64,000 nt of DNA from Enterobacteriaceae endosymbiont of Donacia cincticornis. GTDB taxonomy: Bacteria > Pseudomonadota > Gammaproteobacteria > Enterobacterales > Enterobacteriaceae. Made by a program: the position numbers and the translations under genes. This document shows positions 18,771-28,061 of the stretch, piece by piece. The notes beneath the pieces are model-generated. The model did no database searches, was not told the DNA's origin, and worked only from the letters and a program-made list of their open reading frames with translations. Location: positions 250,385 through 314,384 of the forward strand of contig NZ_CP046194.1 in NCBI RefSeq assembly GCF_012568845.1. The letters run 5' to 3'. How positions within the stretch are numbered: the stretch's first letter is position 1; every line of letters begins with the position of its first letter.

Positions 18771-19142
18771 TTAAATAACTTCTGGAGCTAATGAAATAAT
18801 TTTCATAAATTTTTCATTTCTTAACTCTCTAGTAATTGGACCAAAAATTCTTGTACCAATTAATTGTTCATTAGTATCATTTAATAATACACATGAATTA
18901 TGGTCAAAACGTATTATTGAACCATCAAAACGTCTTATGCCTTTTTTAGTTCTAACAATGACTGCTTTTAATACATCACCTTTTTTTACTTTACCTCTAG
19001 GAATTGCATCTTTTATAGTAACTTTAATAATATCTCCAATATTAGCATAACGACGTCTTGATCCACCTAATACTTTAATACACATAACATTTTTAGCACC
19101 AGAATTATCTGCAACATTTAATATTGTATGTTCTTGTATCAT
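18771..19142 (-). CDS. rplN: 50S ribosomal protein L14
   Basis: 123 residues, as in E. coli. [55 protein letters not shown] and [13 protein letters not shown] are near-identical to the family. First gene of the spc operon; the 100-base gap to rpsQ is the place for a spc promoter, but I see no strong one. Confidence 0.98.
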   Translation of the reverse strand: MIQEHTILNVADNSGAKNVMCIKVLGGSRRRYANIGDIIKVTIKDAIPRGKVKKGDVLKAVIVRTKKGIRRFDGSIIRFDHNSCVLLNDTNEQLIGTRIFGPITRELRNEKFMKIISLAPEVI

Positions 19143-19242
19143 ATATTTTTTATCTTTTTTTACTGTAAATAATTTTATGAAATTGTTACAATAATATACA
19201 TTATAAATTTTATAAAAATTTGTTTAAAATAGAATTTTATAA

Positions 19243-19497
19243 TCAAATTATAGATTTTTTAATAATTTTAATTAAAATCCAAGATTTGGTTTTAGATAGT
19301 GGACGAGATTCTTTAATTTCAACTAAATCTCCGATATTACATTTGTTTTTTTCATCATGTACATGTAATTTTGTAGTACGATTAATATATTTTCCATATA
19401 CAGGATGTTTTACTAATTTAGTAATGTGAACAACGATAGATTTTTGCATTTTATTACTTATAACCTTACCTTTTAAGGTTTTCATTCTTTTTTGCAT
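19243..19497 (-). CDS. rpsQ: 30S ribosomal protein S17
   Basis: 84 residues, as in E. coli. [45 protein letters not shown] and [18 protein letters not shown] are diagnostic. Last gene of the S10 operon. Its start lies inside the 3' end of rpmC, giving a 32-base overlap; the N-terminus [10 protein letters not shown] aligns with the E. coli start, so the rpsQ start is right and rpmC is the extended partner. Confidence 0.97.
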   Translation of the reverse strand: MQKRMKTLKGKVISNKMQKSIVVHITKLVKHPVYGKYINRTTKLHVHDEKNKCNIGDLVEIKESRPLSKTKSWILIKIIKKSII

Positions 19498-19696
19498 AAA
19501 TTTTTAATCCTTTTTTTCTTTGTGATAGAATTGTTTTTATTCTTGCAATATTTTTTCTTGATTTTTTTAATAAATGAGTATGTTTTAAGTTTTTTGATGC
19601 TAATTGTATTTTTAAATTAAATTGTTCTCTAGATAAACTTAATAGTTCATTTTTTAATTCTTTATTTTTTAGTTTTAAAAGATCACTTATTTTCAT
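19466..19696 (-). CDS. rpmC: 50S ribosomal protein L29, C-terminally extended
   Basis: 76 residues, E. coli 63. The two-helix L29 core is clear ([21 protein letters not shown], then [17 protein letters not shown]). About 13 extra residues ([15 protein letters not shown]) follow the normal end and read into rpsQ in another frame. L29 lies near the tunnel exit, where trigger factor and SRP dock, so an added basic tail there could matter or could be tolerated drift. Confidence 0.95.
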   Translation of the reverse strand: MKISDLLKLKNKELKNELLSLSREQFNLKIQLASKNLKHTHLLKKSRKNIARIKTILSQRKKGLKIYAKKNENLKR

Positions 19697-19708
19697 ATAA
19701 TATATATT

Positions 19709-20107
19709 TTATTTTTTTAAAAAAATTGTTTGAACAGATAATTTTGCTGCACCTAATCTTAAAGCTTTATGTGCAATTTCTTCTGTAATTCCGTCAATTT
19801 CATATAAAATTCTTCCTGGTTGAATTAAAGCTACCCAATATTCGACATTACCTTTACCTTTCCCCATTCTTACTTCTAAAGGTTTTTCTGTAATAGGTTT
19901 ATCAGGAAAAATTCTAATCCATATTTTTCCTTGTCTTTTCATAGCATGGCTAATAGCTCTTCTTGCAGATTCTATTTGTTTAGAAGTAATTCTCCCCCTT
20001 TCAATAGCTTTTAAAGCATAAATACCAAAATGAATATTCATGTTTATAACTCCACGATTTCTTCCCTTTTGCATTTTCCTAAATTTTGTACGTTTTGGTT
20101 GTAACAT
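19709..20107 (-). CDS. rplP: 50S ribosomal protein L16
   Basis: 132 residues, E. coli 136. [76 protein letters not shown] and [10 protein letters not shown] are diagnostic. It is close to the A-site tRNA elbow. The C-terminus is a few residues short. Confidence 0.97.
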   Translation of the reverse strand: MLQPKRTKFRKMQKGRNRGVINMNIHFGIYALKAIERGRITSKQIESARRAISHAMKRQGKIWIRIFPDKPITEKPLEVRMGKGKGNVEYWVALIQPGRILYEIDGITEEIAHKALRLGAAKLSVQTIFLKK

Positions 20108-20125
20108 TATATTAATCTCCTTTTT

Positions 20126-20836
20126 TTATTTTCGTCCCTTATTTTTTTGTATTTTATAAGAATGATGTGTAATACTTTTTGTAAAAGTTGTTTTTTTTTT
20201 AAAAGTATTTTCTAATATTTCTCCTTTAAAAATCCAAACTTTTACTCCTATTATACCATAGGTAGTATGTGCTTCTGATAAACTAAAATCGATATCTGCT
20301 CTTAAAGTATGTAATGGTACTCTACCTTCTCTATACCATTCTGTACGTGCGATTTCTGTTCCTCCTAAACGACCACTAACTTCTACTTTGACACCTTTTG
20401 CTCCTAATCTTATAGAATTTTGTACTGCTCTTTTCATAACTCTTCTAAACATAATTCTTTTTTCTAGTTGTGCAGATATAATATCAGCTACTAATTTTGC
20501 TTCTAATTCTGGTTTTCTAACTTCTGTTATATTCACTTGCACAGGTACTTTAGTAATTTTATATATTATTTTCCTAAGTTTTTCTACATCTTCACCTTTT
20601 TTTCCTATAACTATTCCAGGACGTGCTGTATGAATATTTACTCTAATACTTTTAGATGGTCTTTCTATTATAATTTTAGAAACAGATGCTTTTGCTAATT
20701 TTTTTTTTAAAAATTTTCTTACTTGAAAATCACTATATAAATAATTAGCATAATCTTTTTTATTGGCGTACCAAATAGAATTCCATATTTTTGTTATTCC
20801 TAATCTTAAACCATTAGGATGTGTTTTTTGTCCCAT
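20126..20836 (-). CDS. rpsC: 30S ribosomal protein S3
   Basis: 236 residues, E. coli 233. [24 protein letters not shown], the KH domain ([17 protein letters not shown]) and GLGGTE-like [31 protein letters not shown] are clear. It forms part of the mRNA entry channel. A 10-base A tract (20191-20200) lies near the C-terminal end. Confidence 0.98.
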   Translation of the reverse strand: MGQKTHPNGLRLGITKIWNSIWYANKKDYANYLYSDFQVRKFLKKKLAKASVSKIIIERPSKSIRVNIHTARPGIVIGKKGEDVEKLRKIIYKITKVPVQVNITEVRKPELEAKLVADIISAQLEKRIMFRRVMKRAVQNSIRLGAKGVKVEVSGRLGGTEIARTEWYREGRVPLHTLRADIDFSLSEAHTTYGIIGVKVWIFKGEILENTFKKKTTFTKSITHHSYKIQKNKGRK

Positions 20837-20851
20837 TTATATTTTCCTTAA

Positions 20852-21187
20852 TTAAGAATTATCTGTTAAAATAATAGTAATATGACTTGTGTATTTTAAA
20901 ATTCTATCTGATCTACCTTTAGCTCTAGGCATAATACGTTTCATATTTGTACCTAAATCTATATATATTTTTTTTATAAATAAATTATCAATATCTAATC
21001 CATAATTATGTTCGGCATTAGATATAGCTGAATTTAATGTTTTTTTTATTAAAAAAGCAGATTTTTTATTTGAAAAATTTAAAATATCCAGAGCTTTAGA
21101 TATTTTTTCTCCTCTAATAAGATTAGCTATAAGTCTTAATTTTTGTGCAGAAGAAGGAGCATATTTATATTTTGATAAAATTTCCAT
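20852..21187 (-). CDS. rplV: 50S ribosomal protein L22
   Basis: 111 residues, E. coli 110. [47 protein letters not shown] and the tunnel-loop [17 protein letters not shown] identify it. The loop lines the exit tunnel. Confidence 0.97.
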   Translation of the reverse strand: MEILSKYKYAPSSAQKLRLIANLIRGEKISKALDILNFSNKKSAFLIKKTLNSAISNAEHNYGLDIDNLFIKKIYIDLGTNMKRIMPRAKGRSDRILKYTSHITIILTDNS

Positions 21188-21222
21188 TTTTTTTACTCAT
21201 TTTATAAACAAAATTTATATTT

Positions 21223-21510
21223 TTATTTTTTTAAAGTTTTTTTTATTTTTTTATCAGCTGTATGTCCTCTATATGTACGTGTAGGAGAAAATTCACCTAA
21301 TTTATGGCCAACCATCTCATTAGTAATATATATTGGAATATGTTGACGACCATTATGTACTGCTATAGTTAATCCGATCATATTTGGAAATATAGTGGAA
21401 CGTCTAGACCATGTTTTTAATGGTTTTTTATCTTTATTTATTATTGCTTTTTCAATTTTTTTAAATAAATGTTTATCTATAAAAGGACCTTTTTTCAAGG
21501 AACGAGACAT
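21223..21510 (-). CDS. rpsS: 30S ribosomal protein S19
   Basis: 95 residues, E. coli 92. [52 protein letters not shown] and [23 protein letters not shown] are diagnostic. 30S head protein binding with S13. Confidence 0.98.
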   Translation of the reverse strand: MSRSLKKGPFIDKHLFKKIEKAIINKDKKPLKTWSRRSTIFPNMIGLTIAVHNGRQHIPIYITNEMVGHKLGEFSPTRTYRGHTADKKIKKTLKK

Positions 21511-21530
21511 TACTGATTACCTTTTTTATA

Positions 21531-22352
21531 TTAAATAGTACGATGTTTTATAATATATTTATTTGTTCTTTTATTTTTTCTGGTTTTTTTACCTTTTGTT
21601 TTAACTCCCCAAGGAGTAACAGGATGTTTACCAAAATTTTTACCTTCTCCCCCCCCGTGGGGATGATCTATAGGATTCATTGCAGTTCCTCTAACTGTAG
21701 GTCTTATACCTTTCCAACGTTTTGCTCCTGCTTTACCAAATGATTTTAACATATGTTCATTATTACCAATTTCACCTAGTGTAGCTCGACAATCAGATTT
21801 AATTTTACGAATTTCTCCAGATTTTAATCTTAAAGTTATATAAGATTTTTCTTTTGCTATTAATTGTACATATGTTCCGGCAGCTCTAGCTATTTGTCCA
21901 CCTTTTCCAGGTTTCATTTCTACATTATGTAAAATAGTACCTACTGGAATATTTTTCATAGGTAAAGTGTTACCTATTTTAATATTAATATTTTTTCCCG
22001 ATTTGACTATATCACCAATTTTTAAATTTTTGGGAGATAAAATATATTTTCTTACACCATCTTTATATTTAATTAACGCAATATTAGCAGAACGATTTGG
22101 ATCATATTCTATATGTTCTACTATAGCAGGAATATTATCTTTATTTCTTTTAAAATCTATAATACGATATAATTTTTTATGTCCTCCTCCAATATGACGA
22201 GTTGTAATTCTACCATTATTATTTCTTCCCCCTGATTTATATTTTTTTTCTAGTTGAGGATAAAATGGTTTTCCTTTATATAAAAGGTTATTAACAACTT
22301 TAACCATATGTCTTCTACCAGGAGATGTAGGTTTATATTTTTTAATTGTCAT
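21531..22352 (-). CDS. rplB: 50S ribosomal protein L2
   Basis: 273 residues, as in E. coli. Needed for subunit association and the peptidyl-transferase centre. [52 protein letters not shown] segment, and [33 protein letters not shown] with the functionally important His in the HPHGGGEG loop are intact. Confidence 0.99.
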   Translation of the reverse strand: MTIKKYKPTSPGRRHMVKVVNNLLYKGKPFYPQLEKKYKSGGRNNNGRITTRHIGGGHKKLYRIIDFKRNKDNIPAIVEHIEYDPNRSANIALIKYKDGVRKYILSPKNLKIGDIVKSGKNINIKIGNTLPMKNIPVGTILHNVEMKPGKGGQIARAAGTYVQLIAKEKSYITLRLKSGEIRKIKSDCRATLGEIGNNEHMLKSFGKAGAKRWKGIRPTVRGTAMNPIDHPHGGGEGKNFGKHPVTPWGVKTKGKKTRKNKRTNKYIIKHRTI

Positions 22353-22370
22353 TTTTTAAAAATTTAATCC

Positions 22371-22676
22371 TTAAAAATTTTTATTTGTATTAAAATTAAT
22401 TTTTTGATTTTTTTCTAACATTATATATGCTTTTTTCCAACTTTTTTTTTTAAATATATATTTTTTATTTTTTTTACTTTTCCCTTTAACAATTAAAGTA
22501 TTAATATTTTTTACTTTTATATTAAACATTTTTTGTATTACTTTTTTAATATCTATTTTATTTGCTTGTTTTAAAACTTTAATAACTATTGTATTTGTTT
22601 TTTCTGCAATAAAAGAAGATTTTTCAGATGTATATGGTCCTTGAATAATTTTAAAATCAGATTCTTTTAAATTCAT
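22371..22676 (-). CDS. rplW: 50S ribosomal protein L23
   Basis: 101 residues, E. coli 100. IIQGPYTSEKSSFIAEKTNTIVIKVLKQANKIDIKKVIQKMFNIKVKNINTL is the family core. It is the tunnel-exit docking site for trigger factor. Four-base overlap with rplD (start over stop). Confidence 0.96.
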   Translation of the reverse strand: MNLKESDFKIIQGPYTSEKSSFIAEKTNTIVIKVLKQANKIDIKKVIQKMFNIKVKNINTLIVKGKSKKNKKYIFKKKSWKKAYIMLEKNQKINFNTNKNF

Positions 22677-23278
22677 TTTAATATCTCTTCTATATGTTTA
22701 ATTGCACTAACAGTTATAATTATTTTATGATAATTAATTAAATCAATAGGACTAATATTAATTGAATTTGTAATTTTAATATTATATAAATTACGAGATG
22801 CTAAAAATAAATTTTGATTAATTAATGTTGTAATAATCATTATTTTTTTTGATGAATATTTTTTTAATTTCACAATTAAAGTTTTAGTTTTCGGTTCTTT
22901 TATAAGAAAATTTTTTACTAAAATTATTCTATTTTCTTTAATTAATTTTGAAAAAATACTTTTTAGTGCATTACGAAACATTTTTTTATTAATTTTTTTA
23001 TTATAAATTTTATTTTTTGCTGCAAAAGTTACACCTCCAGAACGCCAAATAGGACTTTTTACAGATCCTGCTCTTGCTTTTCCTGTTCCTTTTTGTTTCC
23101 ATGGTTTTTTATTAGATCCTTTAACTTCTCCTTTTGTTTTTTGTGATTTAGTACCTTGTCTACCTATTGTCCTATAAGATTCTACAACCTGATGTATTAG
23201 TGTTTTGTTATAATTCCTATTAAAAATAATATTTGAAACTATAACTGTATCTTTTGTATCTTCTGTTATAATTTCCAT
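22673..23278 (-). CDS. rplD: 50S ribosomal protein L4
   Basis: 201 residues, as in E. coli. The tunnel loop region GTKSQKTKGEVKGSNKKPWKQKGTGKARAGSVKSPIWRSGG is conserved. In E. coli L4 autoregulates the S10 operon by attenuation and translational repression; only one small hairpin is visible in the leader here (24340-24366). Confidence 0.97.
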   Translation of the reverse strand: MEIITEDTKDTVIVSNIIFNRNYNKTLIHQVVESYRTIGRQGTKSQKTKGEVKGSNKKPWKQKGTGKARAGSVKSPIWRSGGVTFAAKNKIYNKKINKKMFRNALKSIFSKLIKENRIILVKNFLIKEPKTKTLIVKLKKYSSKKIMIITTLINQNLFLASRNLYNIKITNSINISPIDLINYHKIIITVSAIKHIEEILK

Positions 23279-23312
23279 TTTGATCCTAAAATTAATATAT
23301 TTTATTATTTGA

Positions 23313-23948
23313 TTAAGTTTTTATTGCTGGTTTTACAATAACATTACTACCAGTGTAACCAGGTACAGCACCTTTTATAAGTAATAAGTTTTTAATAAAA
23401 TCTAATTTTATAATATGTAGATTTTGTATAGTAATTTTTTTATTACCTAATTGACCCGCCATTTTTTTACCCTTAAATACTTTACCTGGAGTTTGATTTT
23501 GTCCAATAGATCCAGGAACTCTATGTGAGAGAGAATTTCCGTGGCTAGAATCTTGTGTTTTAAAATTCCATCTTTTAACAGTACCTGAAAATCCTTTTCC
23601 TTTTGATATACCAGTAACATCTACTTTAACTATTTGTTTAAAAATATCAATATTAATATTTTGACCTACAAAAAATTTGTTTATATTATATTCTTGAATA
23701 TGATATTCCCATAAAATAGAACCAGCTGTAGTTTTTGCTTTTAAAAAATGTCCTATTTCAGATTTTTTAACATGACTAGTTTTTTTAAAACCTGTAGTCA
23801 TTTGAATCGCATTATATCCATCATTTAAAACAGTTTTAATTTGAGTTACACGTATATTTTCAAATTGTATAACAGTTATTGGAATAGATGAACCTTCTTT
23901 AGTAAAAATTCTAGTCATTCCCATTTTTTTACCCATTAATCCAATCAT
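23313..23948 (-). CDS. rplC: 50S ribosomal protein L3
   Basis: 211 residues, E. coli 209. [72 protein letters not shown] is diagnostic, with the Gln of the methylated GQNQTPG site kept. Reaches toward the peptidyl-transferase centre. Confidence 0.98.
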   Translation of the reverse strand: MIGLMGKKMGMTRIFTKEGSSIPITVIQFENIRVTQIKTVLNDGYNAIQMTTGFKKTSHVKKSEIGHFLKAKTTAGSILWEYHIQEYNINKFFVGQNINIDIFKQIVKVDVTGISKGKGFSGTVKRWNFKTQDSSHGNSLSHRVPGSIGQNQTPGKVFKGKKMAGQLGNKKITIQNLHIIKLDFIKNLLLIKGAVPGYTGSNVIVKPAIKT

Positions 23949-23992
23949 ATATTATATACTCCACTCCATTATTATAGTTTTAATATGTTTTA

Positions 23993-24366
<374 letters not shown>

Positions 24367-24564
24367 AACCTATTATGATGTTACCAAAAATAATTATATT
24401 ATGACTGATAAAGTATAAATAAAGCAATATTTTTCATTTATAAAATAAAAAAAACTATTTAAAATAAAATTTTATTTCAGTATAATTTATAATTTAGTAA
24501 TTATACAATATAATATTATTTATAAAAATTTATATATTTAACACATAAAAAGAATATTAATAAT

Positions 24565-24981
24565 ATGACACTATTAGCTTTTGATTATGGAACTAAAAAT
24601 ATAGGTGTTGCAGTAGGTCAAAGTTTTATACGTATAGCACACACATTAAAAACCATTAAAAATAAAAAATCAGGAGCTATTAATTGGACTAAATTTAGTG
24701 TTTTATTTAATCAATGGAAACCAAAAAAAATTATAATTGGTTTACCATTACAAATGGATGGTAGTCAACAATATATAACTATATTAGTTAAAAAATTTGC
24801 TTTTCATATAAGAAGAAAATTTAATATTAATAATATAGAATTTCATGATGAAAGATTAAGTACAATTGAAGCAAAATATATTTTATTTTCTACAGGAGGT
24901 TGGAAAAAATTAAAAAAAAGCGATATAAATTCTTTATCAGCATCAATTATTTTACAAAGTTGGTTTGAAAATAATAAATAA
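24565..24981 (+). CDS. ruvX: Putative pre-16S rRNA nuclease / RuvX (YqgF)
   Basis: 138 residues, as in E. coli YqgF. An RNase H-like fold protein implicated in 16S rRNA 5' maturation. The first motif LAFDYGTKNIGVAVGQ, GLPLQMDG and HDERLSTIEA are conserved. In the last motif the family reads VDSxSA, but here it is INSLSA, with Asn122 at the position of the conserved third acidic residue. The neighbours yggT and hemW downstream reproduce the E. coli order with genes removed. The 260-base divergent gap to rpsJ must hold both promoters. Confidence 0.93.
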   Translation: MTLLAFDYGTKNIGVAVGQSFIRIAHTLKTIKNKKSGAINWTKFSVLFNQWKPKKIIIGLPLQMDGSQQYITILVKKFAFHIRRKFNINNIEFHDERLSTIEAKYILFSTGGWKKLKKSDINSLSASIILQSWFENNK

Positions 24982-25037
24982 AAATTCTAATTAAATAAAA
25001 TTTTCTTATAAATATACTTTATATATTTGAGGTTTTT

Positions 25038-25598
25038 ATGGTTAAAATTATATGTTTATGTAAACATTTAATGGAACTTATAATATTGTTTTTTTTGTTA
25101 AGATTATGGATTTTTTATTCTATAAATAATTACTATAATACCTTTATAAGGTTTATTGTTACTTTTACAGATATATTATTAAAATATATTAAAAAATTTT
25201 TACCTATAAAACAAAATAATGAATTATTAACTATAATAGTTATTTTATTTTTTTTATTTTTTAAATATCCAATATTAATATTTTTACAACATAGAAATTT
25301 ATTTCATAAAAATATAATTATTTATATATTTATTAGTATATTAACTTTATTTAAAATTATTGGATTTTTATTATTTTATATAATTACTATATATTTAATA
25401 TTAAACTTTATTAATTTAAGATTTGAAAATCTTAATGAAATTTTAGAAATATTTATAAATCAAATCTATTTATTTATAAAAATAATATGTCCTAATATTT
25501 ATTATTTAAATATTTTTTTATTTATTATTAATATAATATTATATTTATTAAATAATTTATTAATGGATTTATTTCCGCAATTTTGGTTTTTAATTTAA
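25038..25598 (+). CDS. yggT: YggT family membrane protein
   Basis: 186 residues, E. coli YggT 188. Very hydrophobic, with two YGGT-type halves. Recognisable segments are ELIILFFLLRLWIFY, the NYYNTFIRFIVTFTDILLKYIKKFLP half-signature and a C-terminal NLLMDLFPQFWFLI like the E. coli end. In E. coli it is linked to osmotic shock tolerance and, in related bacteria, to envelope or division-site roles; the biochemical function is unknown. GAGG precedes the ATG. It ends three bases before hemW, so the two are co-expressed. Confidence 0.85.
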   Translation: MVKIICLCKHLMELIILFFLLRLWIFYSINNYYNTFIRFIVTFTDILLKYIKKFLPIKQNNELLTIIVILFFLFFKYPILIFLQHRNLFHKNIIIYIFISILTLFKIIGFLLFYIITIYLILNFINLRFENLNEILEIFINQIYLFIKIICPNIYYLNIFLFIINIILYLLNNLLMDLFPQFWFLI

Positions 25599-25601
25599 AA
25601 T

Positions 25602-26750
25602 ATGATAAATTTTAATAAACATTATAGTTTGTATATTCATATACCATGGTGTCTCAAAAAATGTCCTTATTGTGATTTTTTTTCTAAAATTTTTTTAAGA
25701 AAAAATAAAAAAATACAATTTCAATATATTACTAGTTTATTATTAGATTTAGAAAAAACTTTATCTTTTTTTAAAAAAAAAATTTATATTAAAAGTATTT
25801 TTTTTGGTGGGGGTACACCTAGTTTAATATATGAAAAATATATATCTTTTCTTTTACAAGAAATAAGAAAAAAAGTTTATATGTCTAAATTAGTTGAAAT
25901 CACTATTGAAATAAATCCAAATTCTATTTCGGAAAATAAAATTATCAATTATATAAATAATGGTATTAATCGTTTTTCTATTGGGGTTCAAAGTTTTAAT
26001 AATAAAAATTTAAAAAATTTAGGTAGATTACATTCTTCAGAAGAAGCAATTAATGCTATTAATATTTTAAAAAAAAATAATATTTCTAATTTTAATATAG
26101 ATATAATGTATGGCATACCAGGACAATCATTAAATAATTCATATCAAGATTTATGTAAAGCTATTTTTTTTAAACCTAGTCATATTTCATGGTATCAACT
26201 TACTATTGAAAAAAATACTATTTTTGAAAAAAAAAAACCAAAAAATTTATTAAATAATGATATTTTATGGAAAATGTTTTTGCAAGGTAAAAAAATTTTT
26301 TCTCGAAATAAATATTTTCAATATGAAATTTCATCTTTTGTAAAAGATGATAAATATAGATGTAGACATAATTTAAATTATTGGTATTTTGGTAATTATT
26401 TAGGTATTGGATGTAATGCACATAGTAAAATAACTTTATTTAATAATAAAATTATTAGAATTATTAAAAATAATAATATTCAACAATATATGAATGGAAA
26501 TTTTATTAGTTCTATACATACACTCTTATATAAAGATAAAATATTTGAGTTTTTTTTAAATCGTTTTAGATTATACAAAAAAATTTATAAAAAAGAATTT
26601 ATAGAATTAACTGGTATAAAAATAAAAAATATTACATCTTTAATTAATAAAGCATTAAAATTTTCTTATTTAAAAGAAGATGATAATTTTTGGTATATAA
26701 CAAATAAAGGTCACTTATATTTAAATGATTTATTAGAAATTTTTATTTAA
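25602..26750 (+). CDS. hemW: Radical SAM heme chaperone HemW
   Basis: 382 residues, E. coli 378. A radical SAM protein related to HemN but regarded as a heme chaperone. The [4Fe-4S] motif CLKKCPYC (Cys17, 21, 24) has the C-x3-C-x2-C spacing. GGGTPS, EINPNSISENKI, GINRFSIGVQSF and the IDIMYGIPGQ segment follow, and a C-terminal HemN-like domain is present. The four-base overlap of its stop with the trmB stop is convergent. Position between yggT and trmB matches E. coli after loss of rdgB and others. Confidence 0.93.
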   Translation: MINFNKHYSLYIHIPWCLKKCPYCDFFSKIFLRKNKKIQFQYITSLLLDLEKTLSFFKKKIYIKSIFFGGGTPSLIYEKYISFLLQEIRKKVYMSKLVEITIEINPNSISENKIINYINNGINRFSIGVQSFNNKNLKNLGRLHSSEEAINAINILKKNNISNFNIDIMYGIPGQSLNNSYQDLCKAIFFKPSHISWYQLTIEKNTIFEKKKPKNLLNNDILWKMFLQGKKIFSRNKYFQYEISSFVKDDKYRCRHNLNYWYFGNYLGIGCNAHSKITLFNNKIIRIIKNNNIQQYMNGNFISSIHTLLYKDKIFEFFLNRFRLYKKIYKKEFIELTGIKIKNITSLINKALKFSYLKEDDNFWYITNKGHLYLNDLLEIFI

Positions 26751-27442
26751 AAAATTAGTTTTTTTTTATATTCTATGTGGTAAATATTTTTTTTCTTTTC
26801 TTTTGCTTTATTTGAAAAATTAGTAGTTAATGAAAATAAATTAAAATTCTTATACATATGTTTATAACAACTAGATTTTTTTAAAAAAAAATAATTTTTA
26901 TTTAAATCTTCTATATCAGAAATAATTTTTTTTTTATAATTATCACAATCGGTGACTATATATAATATACCGTTATCTATTAATTTTGAATAAATAATTT
27001 TTAAGAAATTTTTTTTTAATAATCTTCTTTTTTGATGTTTTATTTTTGGCCATGGATCAGGAAAATATAATTGAATTATTTTAATTGAATAATTTGGTAT
27101 CATATTTTTTAATACAAAAAACACATCATAATAAATTAATTTTAAATTTTTAATTTTATATTGAATAATTTTTTTTAAACATTTAACGATACTTGGTAAG
27201 TATACTTCTATTCCAATAAAATTATATTGAATATTATTCATAACAATATCAATCATATTATTATCCATTCCAAAACCAATATCAATTATTATTGGTAATG
27301 TATTATTAAATATTTTATTAAAATTTATTAATTTATTTTTATAATTAATACTAAAATAATTAAAATATTGATCAAAAAATATTTTTTTAGATTTTTTTAA
27401 TTTTCTAAAACGACAATTAAAACTTCTAATATGAAAATTCAT
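26747..27442 (-). CDS. trmB: tRNA (guanine-N7-)-methyltransferase
   Basis: 231 residues, E. coli 239. It makes m7G46 in the variable loop of many tRNAs using SAM. The SAM site reads IDIGFGMDNN (family: LEIGFGMG), followed by FIGIEVYLPSI, and the signature YFPDPWPKIKHQKRRL is near the C-terminal half (family: FPDPWxKxRHxKRR). It is the only gene on its strand in this block, divergent from yggX, matching E. coli where mutY lies between. mutY is absent. Confidence 0.93.
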   Translation of the reverse strand: MNFHIRSFNCRFRKLKKSKKIFFDQYFNYFSINYKNKLINFNKIFNNTLPIIIDIGFGMDNNMIDIVMNNIQYNFIGIEVYLPSIVKCLKKIIQYKIKNLKLIYYDVFFVLKNMIPNYSIKIIQLYFPDPWPKIKHQKRRLLKKNFLKIIYSKLIDNGILYIVTDCDNYKKKIISDIEDLNKNYFFLKKSSCYKHMYKNFNLFSLTTNFSNKAKEKKKNIYHIEYKKKLIF

Positions 27443-27514
27443 ATAATTTATATATGTATTAATTATTAATTAATATATTATTATATATAATATTTAAAAT
27501 ACAAAGAAAAATCT

Positions 27515-27751
27515 ATGGCAAAAAAAATATTTTGTATTTATTTTAAAACTAAGTTAGAAAAATTAAATGAAAAAGTATATCCAGGTAACATAGGAAATAT
27601 TATATATAATCATATATCAAAAAATGCTTGGGAAAAATGGATAATATATCAAACTAAAATTATTAATGAAAAAAAATTAAATATGACTAATAAAAAACAT
27701 ATTTCTTTTTTAAAAGAAAAAATGGTTAACTTTTTATTTTTAAATAAGTAA
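27515..27751 (+). CDS. yggX: YggX family Fe(II)-trafficking protein
   Basis: 78 residues, E. coli YggX 91. FCIYFKTKLEKL, YPGNIGNIIYNHISKNAWEKWIIYQTKIINEKKLNM and EKMVNFLF align along the whole core, including the conserved first cysteine. The last dozen residues of the family are missing. YggX is linked to protection of iron-sulfur clusters from oxidation and to iron trafficking, a fit with neighbours that use Fe-S clusters. No strong Shine-Dalgarno. Confidence 0.92.
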   Translation: MAKKIFCIYFKTKLEKLNEKVYPGNIGNIIYNHISKNAWEKWIIYQTKIINEKKLNMTNKKHISFLKEKMVNFLFLNK

Positions 27752-27762
27752 AAAATATTTTA

Positions 27763-27835
27763 TGGAGCTAAGCGGAATCGAACCGCTGACCATCTGCGTG
27801 CAAAGCAGACGCTCTACCATCTGAGCTATAGCCCC
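27763..27835 (-). tRNA. tRNA-Ala (anticodon TGC)
   Basis: Cloverleaf with acceptor GGGGCTA/TAGCTCC, anticodon TGC and T arm GCGG-TTCGATT-CCGC, almost the E. coli rRNA-spacer tRNA-Ala. The G3-U70 identity pair of tRNA-Ala is kept (G at position 3, T in TAGCTCC). CCA is not encoded. It follows tRNA-Ile by 16 bases on the minus strand, the order normally found between 16S and 23S rRNA, yet no rRNA gene flanks it. Confidence 0.97.
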
Positions 27836-27851
27836 TATCATTTTATTATAA

Positions 27852-27925
27852 TAGGCTTGAGTGGAATTGAACCACCGACCTCACCCTTATCAGGGGTGTG
27901 CTCTAACCATCTGAGCTACAAGCCT
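27852..27925 (-). tRNA. tRNA-Ile (anticodon GAT)
   Basis: Cloverleaf with acceptor AGGCTTG/CAAGCCT, anticodon GAT in stem ACCCC/GGGGT-type pairing, and T arm GGTGG-TTCAATT-CCACT. CCA is not encoded. First gene of the Ile-Ala pair, with a strong upstream promoter candidate. Confidence 0.97.
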
Positions 27926-27952
27926 GTATATAAAAGATACAAACATATTGTA

Positions 27953-27981
27953 ATTAATTCATATTTATAAATAAATGTCAA
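27953..27981 (-). promoter_or_regulatory. Promoter of the tRNA-Ile/tRNA-Ala transcript
   Basis: On the minus strand a perfect TTGACA (27976-27981) is followed 17 bases later by ATTAAT (27953-27958). The latter has TG one base upstream, an extended -10 arrangement. The tRNA begins 27 bases further on. This is the best sigma-70-like site I see in the window. Confidence 0.55.
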
Positions 27982-28061
27982 TTAAAATATAATTTTTTCT
28001 TTAAAAGATTAAAATAATTTTACAAAACTGAACTAAAAATTTTAGGAGTTAATAACAAAAA

